A stretch of DNA of 12,432 nucleotides from Actinomycetes bacterium. Its GTDB lineage: Bacteria > Actinomycetota > Acidimicrobiia > Acidimicrobiales > Palsa-688. Positions 1 to 6,181 of this stretch are shown here, piece after piece. The notes under the pieces are model-generated. The model had not been told where the DNA came from. It did no database searches and saw nothing but the letters and a program-made list of their open reading frames with translations. The stretch is taken from assembly GCA_021811865.1 (NCBI GenBank), contig JAKAQB010000086.1, forward strand, positions 1-12,432. Reading direction: 5' to 3'. Position 1 is the stretch's first letter, and each line of letters starts with the position of its first letter. The translations under genes and the position numbers were made by a program.

Positions 1-134
1 GCTCCTCTCTTCAGTTGGTTGGACAACCGAAGTTTGGGAGCCGGAGGCCGCCTCAGCGGTGGATGGTCACCGAGATCACGGCGTCGGCCTCAACCCTGAT
101 TCGCGAGGAGCCATTTATCGACGGCCTATCACGA

Positions 135-244
135 GTGCCGTATGCAGCCCTATGCAGACGGCCGCGCGCCACACCGGCAACACGCTGGACCTTCGCGTAA
201 AGTCGGCGTCGAAGGTGTGGCGGTGCCGTATGCAGCCCTATGCA
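135..244. repeat. Two copies of a 22-base direct repeat containing paired TATGCA boxes
   Basis: Positions 135-156 and 223-244 are identical over 22 bases, 88 bases apart start to start. Each copy contains TATGCA-GCCC-TATGCA, so the hexamer recurs with a 10-base period (141, 151, 229, 239), about one helical turn. This arrangement would suit a DNA-binding protein contacting one face of the helix, for example as operator or iteron-like sites upstream of the nuclease gene. The repeat is seen directly; its function is inferred. It could also be a duplicated remnant of a mobile element. Confidence 0.75.
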
Positions 245-372
245 CGCCATGGCGGCCGCCATACTCAGCAGCTTTGACTCTCCCTCTTCGCCGACAAGAG
301 GCACCTATGCCGCGCGCCGCTGACTTGACCGGCCCCCGTCGGTATTCACCGCGAGCGTTTCTAGTCCGTAGG

Positions 373-378
373 TATCGT
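373..378 (+). promoter_or_regulatory. -10-like hexamer for a possibly leaderless start at 384
   Basis: TATCGT (TANNNT form) lies 5 bases before the ATG at 384. No Shine-Dalgarno sequence and no convincing -35 box are visible. In actinobacteria this spacing commonly marks leaderless transcripts. Weak on its own; supported by similar arrangements at other genes in this window. Confidence 0.3.
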
Positions 379-383
379 CTGGC

Positions 384-1208
384 ATGCCTCTCCGCCTGAC
401 GGCCAACGACCAGACGCTGTCGGGCCACCGGTACGATGACGTCCTGGGCGTGCGGTATGAGTTCCCCAACCGGTACCGCGGCATCATCAGACAAGGCGAA
501 CGGTTCGTCTACTACCGCGGTCGTCGGCGACCCGACGGGACCACTGTGCCCCAGGCCTACTTGGGTACCGGCATTATCGGCGCCGTCCGCGCAAGCACCT
601 CCAATCCTGACCACTTTGTGTGCGACGTTGAGGACTGGAAAGCCTTCGATGAGCCTCTGTTCTTCAAGGATGCGACCGGCGCGCACTACGAGCCGGGCGG
701 CGCGCAAGGGGGCCTCTACTGGCGCGAGGGTGTGAAACGCATTTCCGAGGAGGTGCTCCTTCATATAGCTCGCGACGCCGATCTTCAGTCTGCCGCTGAT
801 CGATCGGACTCGAGTGCGGATACCGCTACGGACGGCTCACCCGGTGGGTATGCGTCGAGAGGACTGATGTACGCGGTCGATCAATACGCCGTTCGTGTAG
901 CAAGACTCATAGCTCAAGGGCTCTGGCCCGACCTGCCGGTCCTCGTTCAGCCGCATAGCAATCCGGGATTCGACATTCTCGTCGGCGCACCGGACCGCCC
1001 CGCGCGATTTGTGGAGGTCAAAGGCCTCGGCGAGCTGCTCGGCACCCTGGCCGGGCCTTCAGGACCGTCTCGATCCGCTCGTAGGCCTGAGTGTCGCCCT
1101 CCACGAGGGCGACACTCAGGCACAGGTCGATATCCGCGGTGCCGACATGCGGTTCGATTCCGGGGTCGAGGACCGGCACCAACAGTCCCGGCACGAGGCC
1201 GCCGATGA
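384..1208 (+). pseudogene. Truncated DUF3883-like PD-(D/E)xK nuclease
   Basis: The ATG at 384 is the first start after an in-frame stop at 369-371. Residues 1-120 resemble the N-terminal module of DUF3883-type proteins (YEFPNRYRGIIRQGERFVYY, then QAYLGTGIIG and a WKAFDEPLFF segment). After a low-complexity linker (about 135-155), residues 160-214 carry a nuclease-fold core: a helix, then GFDILVG with D197, then FVEVKG with E211 and K213, matching the D...ExK active site. Family members continue past this motif for the rest of the fold. Here the sequence diverges at about residue 223 (near base 1055), and the remaining 50 residues are arginine/proline-rich because they are read antisense through the AbiEii-like fragment on the other strand. 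The protein is therefore probably inactive or misfolded. DUF3883 proteins often occur in restriction and defence loci. Family call moderate; truncation well supported by the antisense overlap. Confidence 0.6.
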
Positions 1209-1326
1209 GTACGACGTGGGGTGCCATGAACCCGAGAGCACGCACGAGGTCGGCGGCTTCGGCAACCAGCGTCTCGGCTAGGTCCGGGTCGTAGCCTGCG
1301 ACGTGCTGTCCGTCAGGCTCGTTCAA
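1018..1326 (-). pseudogene. 3'-truncated AbiEii-like nucleotidyltransferase toxin
   Basis: This is the downstream partner of the AbiEi-like gene. A TTG start at 1326 overlaps the abiEi stop by 14 bases and is preceded by an AGGGAG-like ribosome site, so translation is probably coupled. Residues 38-50 (VVLIGGLVPGLLV) and 60-74 (HVGTADIDLCLSVAL), with G42-G43, D65 and D67, match the GG and G-T-x-D-x-D motifs of AbiEii/MNT-type nucleotidyltransferases. After YERIETVLKA (residue 91, about base 1054) homology stops. A further 11 residues are read antisense to the nuclease gene before a stop at 1018. Full-length relatives are usually well over 200 residues, so more than half of the protein is missing. 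In AbiE systems this component is the toxin. The remnant keeps the metal-binding aspartates but lacks the C-terminal part and is probably inactive. Confidence 0.65.
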
Positions 1327-2371
1327 GGGCCTGCTCCCTGAAGAGTTGCGCTGCATCGACATTGCGCCCACCCAGTCGTTGGAGGTCCAACCACACCCGG
1401 ATCGGCGGCGCGACCCGAACCCCGTCAACCTCCGACGCTCCGAACGTTCCGACCTCGCCGATGTCAGCCCACACTTCAACGTTCATGCCGCGGCCGGCGT
1501 CTTCCGCCTCAAGGTGTTCAAGGCCCAGCCGCGCGAGTGCCTCGATGGGTTGAAGACCGCCGACACGGATCTGGGTGACGACGATCCGGCTCAGCACGGG
1601 TACGCCGAGCAGGCTGCTGCCCGCAGCGCCCGTCACGGCGTAGGCCACTCCGCTCTCGGCGGCTCGCTCGGCGAAGCGCCGGGCGACCTCGGCCTCGGTG
1701 CGGGCGTATAGGTAGGTAGCGGCAGCGGGGGGACGGCGCCGAGCCCCGTCAACGACCGCGAGCCAATCCAGGGCGGCGCGGCGATCATCGATCACCCGGC
1801 GTTGCTTGGGCCCTTTGCCGACAGTGTGGACCAACCGTTTCTGTTCCATGGCGCGAAAGACGTTGTGGGCTTGGCCGACCGAGATCTCAGCCCGTTCGGC
1901 CAGCCGATTGACGGTCCAGTCATCTTCCTGGCCGGCGAGGAGGACCTGGACGGCGCGGATGCCGGCAGGGCCAAGACGAGGCTCGTCCGGTCCGGTGCTC
2001 TCACTCGTCGCAAGCCGGCGGCCGCCGTGATCGATGTGCACGAGCGTCCCGGGCCAGCGCAGGTGCAGCGCCCCGCGCCCGTCGCACCAGGACAGTCCGG
2101 CAGCTTCGATCGCGTCTCGCTCCTTGTAGGGGATCGACCGCGCAGCGACCAGGCCGACCGCCCCGCGGGGCACCGTGTCAGCGAGGTGTCGGGCGACGAC
2201 GCCCGGATCGGCGCCTGACGGCGGCCGCGGCAGTACCCTGAGCGGACGGTGCTGGCCGTTCACCATCACCTGCGCCTTGGCGTTGGCGAGCACGTTGACC
2301 TCGGGGACCGCGGCGAAGATGCGCCCATACCGATCGAGCTCAGCCGGCTCGAGTTGCACCGTTACTTTCAC
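1313..2371 (-). CDS. AbiEi-like antitoxin and transcriptional regulator
   Basis: This 352-residue protein has the length and layout of actinobacterial AbiEi-family antitoxins. The N-terminal 115 residues form a domain ending in WCDGRGALHLRWPGTLVHI. Residues 137-195 form a winged helix-turn-helix (VNRLAERAEISVGQAHNVFR, then a KRLV wing). Residues 200-352 are the C-terminal AbiEi domain, ending with the characteristic WLDLQRLGGRNVDAAQLFRE stretch. AbiEi proteins bind their own promoter and neutralise the AbiEii toxin. The start is GTG at 2371, directly behind a good -10/-35 pair, implying a leaderless transcript. The toxin gene follows with overlapping ends but is truncated, so the antitoxin is left without a working partner. 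It looks intact, with no frameshift, and may persist as a stand-alone regulator or as protection against a related toxin elsewhere. Confidence 0.75.
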   Translation of the reverse strand: MKVTVQLEPAELDRYGRIFAAVPEVNVLANAKAQVMVNGQHRPLRVLPRPPSGADPGVVARHLADTVPRGAVGLVAARSIPYKERDAIEAAGLSWCDGRGALHLRWPGTLVHIDHGGRRLATSESTGPDEPRLGPAGIRAVQVLLAGQEDDWTVNRLAERAEISVGQAHNVFRAMEQKRLVHTVGKGPKQRRVIDDRRAALDWLAVVDGARRRPPAAATYLYARTEAEVARRFAERAAESGVAYAVTGAAGSSLLGVPVLSRIVVTQIRVGGLQPIEALARLGLEHLEAEDAGRGMNVEVWADIGEVGTFGASEVDGVRVAPPIRVWLDLQRLGGRNVDAAQLFREQALERA

Positions 2372-2390
2372 TATTCCGGATCATTCACTA
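2367..2390. repeat. TTCACTA direct repeat at the abiEi start, possible operator
   Basis: TTCACTA occurs at 2367-2373 and 2384-2390, a 17-base period. One copy covers the GTG start and the other overlaps the -10 box. A repeat in this position could be the binding site for AbiEi autoregulation; functional assignment is inferred. Confidence 0.4.
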
Positions 2391-2408
2391 CGGACTGAAA
2401 GCTGTCAA
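2380..2408 (-). promoter_or_regulatory. abiEi promoter
   Basis: Read on the minus strand, a perfect -35 TTGACA (2408-2403) is followed after exactly 17 bases by AATGAT (2385-2380), which matches four of six -10 consensus positions. The GTG start lies only 8 bases beyond the -10 box, so the transcript should begin at or next to the start codon. This is the strongest promoter visible in the window. Confidence 0.65.
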
Positions 2409-2699
2409 TGGGTGAAGGATAGCACTCGGGCGCCCGGTCTAGTCCTGCTCGCAGCTCTGGTCCGCCGGGACGGTTACGCCGACCACGACGTCGAAGCCCC
2501 GCGCTGCGCCTGGCCTGGTAGGGGTACCCGGGCCGGACTGCATCGGCGCGGCAGCGACCCCGGCAAATTCAGCCCGGGTGCACGCCCGGCAGGTGCCTTG
2601 CCGAACCAGCGCCCCAAGAAACCGGTTCGACCTCGCGTCGGCTCGTCGTCTACTTCCTGGCCGCCCTTTGCGTCCCGGCGGCAGGAAGAGGTGAGAAGA
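2409..2699. other. Intergenic region between abiEi promoter and ubiquitin-like gene
   Basis: Both strands hold open frames, but none reads as a recognisable protein. The region must contain the promoter of the gene at 2700, yet I see no clear -35/-10 pair. An imperfect GC-rich inverted repeat lies around 2571-2590 (GCCCGGGTGC / GCACGCCCGGC). The only clear signal is the ribosome site just before 2700. Confidence 0.4.
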
Positions 2700-3089
2700 G
2701 TGGCAGATTCCCCTGAGCACCACGGTCACGTGGAGGTGAAGGTCCGCACGCCGGCAGGCATTACGGCTCCGTTCCGCTTTGCCGAGGCCGAGTTCGTGGC
2801 CGCGGCCATGGCCCAGGCCGTTGCTCACTTCGTGGAGCACAACCAGCTGGCCGCCGGGGACTACAGCCTGGCGGTCGCCCGCGATGGCCGCATCGATCCC
2901 ATGCTCGATACGGCTCGGATCGGCGACTACCAGCTGACCGACGGCACCGAATTGCACCTTGTCAACGAGGCGCCCCAGGTGGATCCGCTCGAGGGCCATC
3001 GAGGCGGCGTGACGCGGTCCGGACACCACCAGGCGCGTGGCCGTTCCGGGTCATGGCCCCCGGCTCTGCCGGCGTGGCCGAGCATCTGA
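2700..3089 (+). CDS. Ubiquitin-like beta-grasp protein with internal Arg-Gly-Gly
   Basis: The GTG at 2700 is preceded by a purine-rich ribosome site (GGAAGAGGTGAG). This start gives 129 residues; an upstream extension in the same frame does not look like protein. Residues 7-95 follow a beta-grasp order: strand VEVKVRTPAG, strand ITAPFRF, a long helix (FVAAAMAQAVAHFVEH), strand DYSLAVAR, a turn (DTARIGDYQL) and a final strand TDGTELHLVNEAP. Small bacterial ubiquitin-like proteins often end soon after such an APQVD segment. Here the frame continues to EGHRGG (residues 98-103) and then a proline/serine-rich tail of 26 residues. Either the Gly-Gly is exposed by cleavage, or the tail is read-through after a frameshift. 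No E1, E2 or JAB-peptidase gene is visible nearby, so conjugation cannot be assumed. A role in secretion or as a plain binding domain (YukD-like) is also possible. Confidence 0.5.
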   Translation: MADSPEHHGHVEVKVRTPAGITAPFRFAEAEFVAAAMAQAVAHFVEHNQLAAGDYSLAVARDGRIDPMLDTARIGDYQLTDGTELHLVNEAPQVDPLEGHRGGVTRSGHHQARGRSGSWPPALPAWPSI

Positions 3090-3290
3090 TTGACCCCGCT
3101 TGGTTGGTGGCCGCAACACTCCATGTGCACGAGCACGAAGGAATGACCGGCACCCGCGTCCACGGCGTGCCCTCCCGAAGCTTGCTTCGGACTGGAGACG
3201 AACACCCGGTGTCCTACTCCCCGACAAGGACGTGACCAAGACGACCGGCTGATCACTCCGATCCCGCTTCGGCGCAGCAGGCTGCGACCA

Positions 3291-3310
3291 GGAAGCCCTG
3301 GCGGGCTTCC
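3291..3310. terminator. Perfect 8-bp hairpin, possible terminator
   Basis: GGAAGCCC (3291-3298) and GGGCTTCC (3303-3310) form a perfect 8-bp stem with a 4-base loop. No T-run follows on either strand, so intrinsic termination is uncertain. It lies about 200 bases beyond the ubiquitin-like gene and could end its transcript. Confidence 0.35.
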
Positions 3311-3499
3311 AGATCCATTGTGCTGGCGGCACGAGCCCGGGCCGTCAAGGCGCTTCGTCGCACCTCCCGTCAGCGGTGCTGACGCAGGATCGGTGCGTTG
3401 CTCCTGCGGCCTTCACTGCCCTCGTCAGCACCCAGCGACGCTGGGGTGGTTCTGCGCGCCTCGCAACTTGCCGCCCCTTTCAGTGTGACCACCAACACG

Positions 3500-3528
3500 A
3501 GGAAAAGGAGTCGGCCCGAAGGGCCGAC
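3500..3528 (-). terminator. Intrinsic terminator of the MFS transporter gene
   Basis: On the minus strand a perfect 8-bp stem, GTCGGCCC (3528-3521) and GGGCCGAC (3517-3510), with loop TTC is followed by a T-rich tract (TCCTTTTCCT, 3509-3500). It lies about 95 bases downstream of the transporter stop codon, in the right orientation. Confidence 0.6.
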
Positions 3529-3622
3529 GCTGACTTGACAAGAGTCGCTCCTTCAGGAATGACGAGGATCCGTTCGGCCGCTCAGCTGACGTCCTGGGTA
3601 GGACGGTGGCGCGCTCGCCTTG

Positions 3623-5005
3623 TCAGATGCTCCAGAGGCTGAGGGCCGCGCCGAGGACGAATGCGGCTCCGGCGATGGCCATGTCGAGGTGCAGACCGGC
3701 GATGAAGTGCCGTTGGCGGGCGACAAGGGTTCCGAGGAGTGCGACCCCGAGGACGCCGCCGAGTTGGCGGGCGGCGTTGAGGGTGCCCGAGGCGAGCCCG
3801 GCGCGCCCGGTGGGGGCGGCTTCCATGACCGCGGCGGTGGCGGCCGGCATGGTGAAGGACGGCCCGAGCCCGACGGCGAGGAAGGGGGCGATGCGGACGG
3901 CGTAGGGGCCGTGGTCGCCGGGCGCGGTGAGACCGAACAGGCCGGCTGCGCCGAGGAGGAGGCCGGCGAGCATGGGCGGGCGTGGGCCCGTGCGGGCCAT
4001 GACGATCCCCGATGCCGTGGAGCCGACGACGGCCATCGCCATCTGGGGGAGGAGGGCGACCCCGGCGAGCAGGGCACTGAGGCCGAGGTGCTGTTGGAGG
4101 TAGAGGCTCATGACGAACAGCTCGCCGTAGAAGCCGAGGTTGAGCAACAGGCCGACGGTGGTGGCAGCCGAGAACTGGCGGGAGGCGAACATCTCGAGAG
4201 GCAGCATGGGGCGTGCCACCCGGTGCTCGACGAGGAGGAAGGCGGCACCGGCGACGAGGAAGGCGACCAGGCCGCCGAGGACCGCAGGAGAGGCCCAGCC
4301 GGTGGCCCCGGCGTCGATGAAGGCGACGGTGAGCCCGGTCAACGCTACGCAGGCGGCGACCTGGCCGGCGGGGTCGACACCGTGGGGGCGGCGTGCCACC
4401 CAGGGCAGGACCCCGGCGGCGAGGAGGAGGCCGGCGATGCCGACGGGGACGTTGACGAAGAACACGCTGCGCCACCCGGCCGCCGAGACGAGCGCTCCCC
4501 CGAGGACGGGCCCGGCACCGGCCGCGATACCTGCGACGCCGCCCCAGACCCCAAAGGCACGCCGCCGAGCTCGCTGGTCGGCGTAGATGGCCTGGAGGAG
4601 GGAGAGCGAGGCGGGCACGGCGAGTGCCGCACCTGCGCCCTGGGCGGCGCGCGCTGCGATGAGCATCGCCGTCGAGGTGGCGACCCCGGCGACGGCCGAG
4701 CAGAGCGTGAAGACCGCGACGCCGGTGCAGAAGACCGCCTTGGCGCCGCGGCGGTCGGCGAGGGCCCCGCCGGAGAGTAGCAGGGCGGCGAAGGCCAGGC
4801 TGTAGCCGTCGACGACCCACTGCAAGCCGGTGGTCGAGGTGTGCAGACCGCGGGACAGGGCGGGCAGGGCGACGTTGACCACCGTCGTGTCCAAGATGAC
4901 CATGAAGTAGCCGACGCAGATGGCGACGAGCGGCCAGGTCGTCGACGGAGCGCCGTGGCGGGTCGACGCCGGGTCGGCGGCTGCGGTGTCGGACATGGCG
5001 GCCAT
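3623..5005 (-). CDS. DHA2-type MFS multidrug efflux transporter
   Basis: This is a 460-residue integral membrane protein of the drug:proton antiporter class (EmrB/QacA-like, usually 14 membrane spans). After a hydrophilic N-terminus, the first span holds the LDTTVVNVALPAL motif with D39, typical of this class. Motif A (GGALADRRGAK, residues 79-89) lies in the loop after span 2. The antiporter motif follows further on (GVAGIAAGAGPVLGG), and then FFVNVPVG. Hydrophobic segments continue to the C-terminus without a break. It should export toxic or antibiotic-like compounds using the proton gradient; the substrate cannot be told from sequence. The start is the ATG at 5005; a second ATG at 4996 is equally possible, and neither has a clear ribosome site. 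It is transcribed divergently from the ArsR-like gene 56 bases away, the usual layout for a pump controlled by its neighbour, and a terminator lies downstream. Confidence 0.88.
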   Translation of the reverse strand: MAAMSDTAAADPASTRHGAPSTTWPLVAICVGYFMVILDTTVVNVALPALSRGLHTSTTGLQWVVDGYSLAFAALLLSGGALADRRGAKAVFCTGVAVFTLCSAVAGVATSTAMLIAARAAQGAGAALAVPASLSLLQAIYADQRARRRAFGVWGGVAGIAAGAGPVLGGALVSAAGWRSVFFVNVPVGIAGLLLAAGVLPWVARRPHGVDPAGQVAACVALTGLTVAFIDAGATGWASPAVLGGLVAFLVAGAAFLLVEHRVARPMLPLEMFASRQFSAATTVGLLLNLGFYGELFVMSLYLQQHLGLSALLAGVALLPQMAMAVVGSTASGIVMARTGPRPPMLAGLLLGAAGLFGLTAPGDHGPYAVRIAPFLAVGLGPSFTMPAATAAVMEAAPTGRAGLASGTLNAARQLGGVLGVALLGTLVARQRHFIAGLHLDMAIAGAAFVLGAALSLWSI

Positions 5006-5020
5006 GGTGGTGTCCCAATG

Positions 5021-5038
5021 CTTCGGGGAGGCCCGAAG
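5021..5038. promoter_or_regulatory. Likely operator of the ArsR-like repressor
   Basis: A perfect inverted repeat, CTTCGGG-gagg-CCCGAAG, lies in the 56-base gap between the divergent transporter and regulator genes. It overlaps the expected -35 position of the regulator. A dyad of this kind suits a dimeric winged-helix repressor controlling both genes. Confidence 0.55.
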
Positions 5039-5049
5039 TGTGCCGGCGG

Positions 5050-5055
5050 TAGGGT
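5050..5055 (+). promoter_or_regulatory. -10-like hexamer for leaderless arsR-type gene
   Basis: TAGGGT (TANNNT form) is exactly 6 bases before the GTG at 5062, and no ribosome site is visible. This is the spacing expected for a leaderless transcript; the -35 region is weak. Confidence 0.4.
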
Positions 5056-5061
5056 CGGGGC

Positions 5062-5793
5062 GTGCCCGGAGACGCCGATATCGCTTCAGTGGCTGCGCTC
5101 ATGGGCGAGCCGGCCAGGGCGGCGGTGCTCATGGCGCTGGCGGATGGGCGGGCGCTCGCCGCCACCACGTTGGCCGCCGAAGCCAAGGTGGCACCCTCGA
5201 CCGCGTCGGGCCACCTCGGACGCCTCGTTGAGGGCGGGCTCGTCACCGTCGAGTCCTCCGGTCGTCACCGGTACTTCCGGCTGGCCGCTCCCGAGGTCGC
5301 CGCTGCCCTCGAGGCCCTCGCCCGCCTCGCGCCGCACCAGCATGTCCGCTCGCTCTCCCAAGGCACCCACGCCGAAGCGATCCGCCGGGCGCGCACCTGC
5401 TACGACCACCTCGCGGGACGCCTCGGCGTCGCCCTCCTCGACGGGCTCGTGGCCACCGGCTGCCTCCACGCCCAAGAGGTGGTCGAGGAGAGCGACCCCG
5501 TGCTCGGTGCCGGACGAGCCCGCACCTACCTGCTGACCGACGACGGCAGGTCCCGGCTCGGCGCGCTCGGTGTGGCGCTCGACCCGCCGACGCGCCGGCC
5601 GCTCACCCGCTACTGCATCGACTGGTCCGAGCAGCGCCCGCACCTGGCGGGCTGGCTCGGCGCCGCGCTGCTGACCCGGCTCGTCGAGCTCGGATGGGTG
5701 CTGCGTGCCCCCAAGCGCGTGGTGAAGGTCACCGAAGCGGGCTGGGCACGCTTGGCCGAGCGCCTCGGCGTCGATCTCGACGCCTGCCGCTGA
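5062..5793 (+). CDS. ArsR-like winged-helix transcriptional regulator
   Basis: This 243-residue protein begins with an ArsR-type helix-turn-helix (residues 8-75): GEPARAAVLMALADGRAL, recognition helix around APSTASGHLGRLVEGGLV, and wing ESSGRHRYFRL. The metal-binding CxC of arsenic or cadmium sensors is absent, so it is not an obvious metalloregulator. The C-terminal part (183-243) carries YCIDWSEQRPHLAGWLGAAL and a short tail, a pattern I associate with a larger ArsR-like subgroup in actinobacteria, about twice the size of classical ArsR; it may bind a small ligand. The gene is divergent from the MFS pump with an inverted repeat between them, so it probably represses the pump and itself until a ligand arrives. 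An ATG at 5101 is a less likely start because it would remove the first helix. Confidence 0.85.
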   Translation: MPGDADIASVAALMGEPARAAVLMALADGRALAATTLAAEAKVAPSTASGHLGRLVEGGLVTVESSGRHRYFRLAAPEVAAALEALARLAPHQHVRSLSQGTHAEAIRRARTCYDHLAGRLGVALLDGLVATGCLHAQEVVEESDPVLGAGRARTYLLTDDGRSRLGALGVALDPPTRRPLTRYCIDWSEQRPHLAGWLGAALLTRLVELGWVLRAPKRVVKVTEAGWARLAERLGVDLDACR

Positions 5794-6181
5794 GGCGTGC
5801 GCGGCCGGTTCCGCGATGCTCGGTGGCCGGTGAACCGGAGCGGAACCGGGCCCGATTTGGTCTGCAGACCGTCTGATCGGTCTCCGGTGTTGCGCCATAC
5901 GGTCGGTTGCGGTGCACGTCAGTCCCTCTGGGCGTTCGGTTCCACACGGCTCAGGACGGGAGTCCAGATCTCGGTGTGGATGGCCCACCTTCTCGGGGTC
6001 TCGCCAATCGGAATCGACCATGAGGTTTGCAGGTGAACCGGTCTTGTCGATGATGCTTCGACCGAACCTCCTGCAGCTACCGGGTTCTCGAGCTGTTGTG
6101 GCTTCGCCCGGTTCACCGACGAGTCAGTGCTCGGCGTAGCCGAAGAGGAGGAACATTCGTCCAAGACGGCTCGGTCGAACC
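5794..6181. other. Gene-free stretch with recurring GGTGAACCGG motif
   Basis: No reading frame reads as a known protein. GGTGAACCGG occurs at 5829-5838 and 6032-6041 and in reverse complement at 6108-6117. A perfect 12-base palindrome, GGTCTGCAGACC, lies at 5859-5870. A strong purine-rich site (GAGGAGG, 6145-6151) precedes the hydrolase gene. Confidence 0.5.
5829..6117. repeat. Three copies of GGTGAACCGG
   Basis: Two direct copies (5829-5838, 6032-6041) and one inverted copy (6108-6117) fall within 290 bases of non-coding DNA. The last two form an inverted pair 66 bases apart, just upstream of the hydrolase. They may be operator sites; no regulator can be assigned. Confidence 0.5.

Larger units (their letters stand above)
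1..383. other. Gene-free left end
   Basis: No reading frame here resembles a protein I recognise; those present are short, mutually overlapping and arginine-rich, as expected by chance in GC-rich DNA. A minus-strand frame ends at 53 (last residues VISVTIHR) and could be the tail of a decayed gene, but I cannot support this. The notable content is the paired TATGCA repeats at 135-244 and a -10-like hexamer just before the start at 384. Confidence 0.5.
3090..3622. other. Gene-free stretch with hairpins
   Basis: No convincing gene. A plus-strand frame running to a stop near 3235 includes LIDPAWLVAATLHVHEHEG and could be the decayed remainder of a gene following the ubiquitin-like one, but I recognise no family. 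Inverted repeats occur at 3175-3190 (CCGAAGC-TT-GCTTCGG), 3291-3310, 3429-3448 and 3510-3528. The last is the likely terminator of the transporter gene on the minus strand. Confidence 0.45.

Noticed and set aside
325..330. TTGACC as a -35 box for the nuclease gene
   Set aside because: It is 42 bases from the -10-like hexamer at 373, and the position 17 bases after it is not -10-like.
1148..1170. GGTTCGATTCC resembling a tRNA T-arm
   Set aside because: It lies inside the AbiEii-like coding fragment (encoding GIEPHVG), with no matching acceptor stem, D-arm or anticodon arm around it.
3429..3448. CACCCAGCG-A-CGCTGGGGTG inverted repeat
   Set aside because: The arms leave almost no loop, so it cannot form a normal hairpin; there is no promoter or gene context to support an operator.
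3620..4780. 386-codon plus-strand frame rich in Glu, Gly and Asp
   Set aside because: Antisense to the transporter; its acidic composition is the mirror of the transporter's codon usage.
3582..5246. 554-codon minus-strand open frame
   Set aside because: It overlaps the MFS transporter on the same strand in another phase. Its product is a run of arginine, proline and histidine with no domain pattern, typical of a shadow frame in GC-rich DNA.
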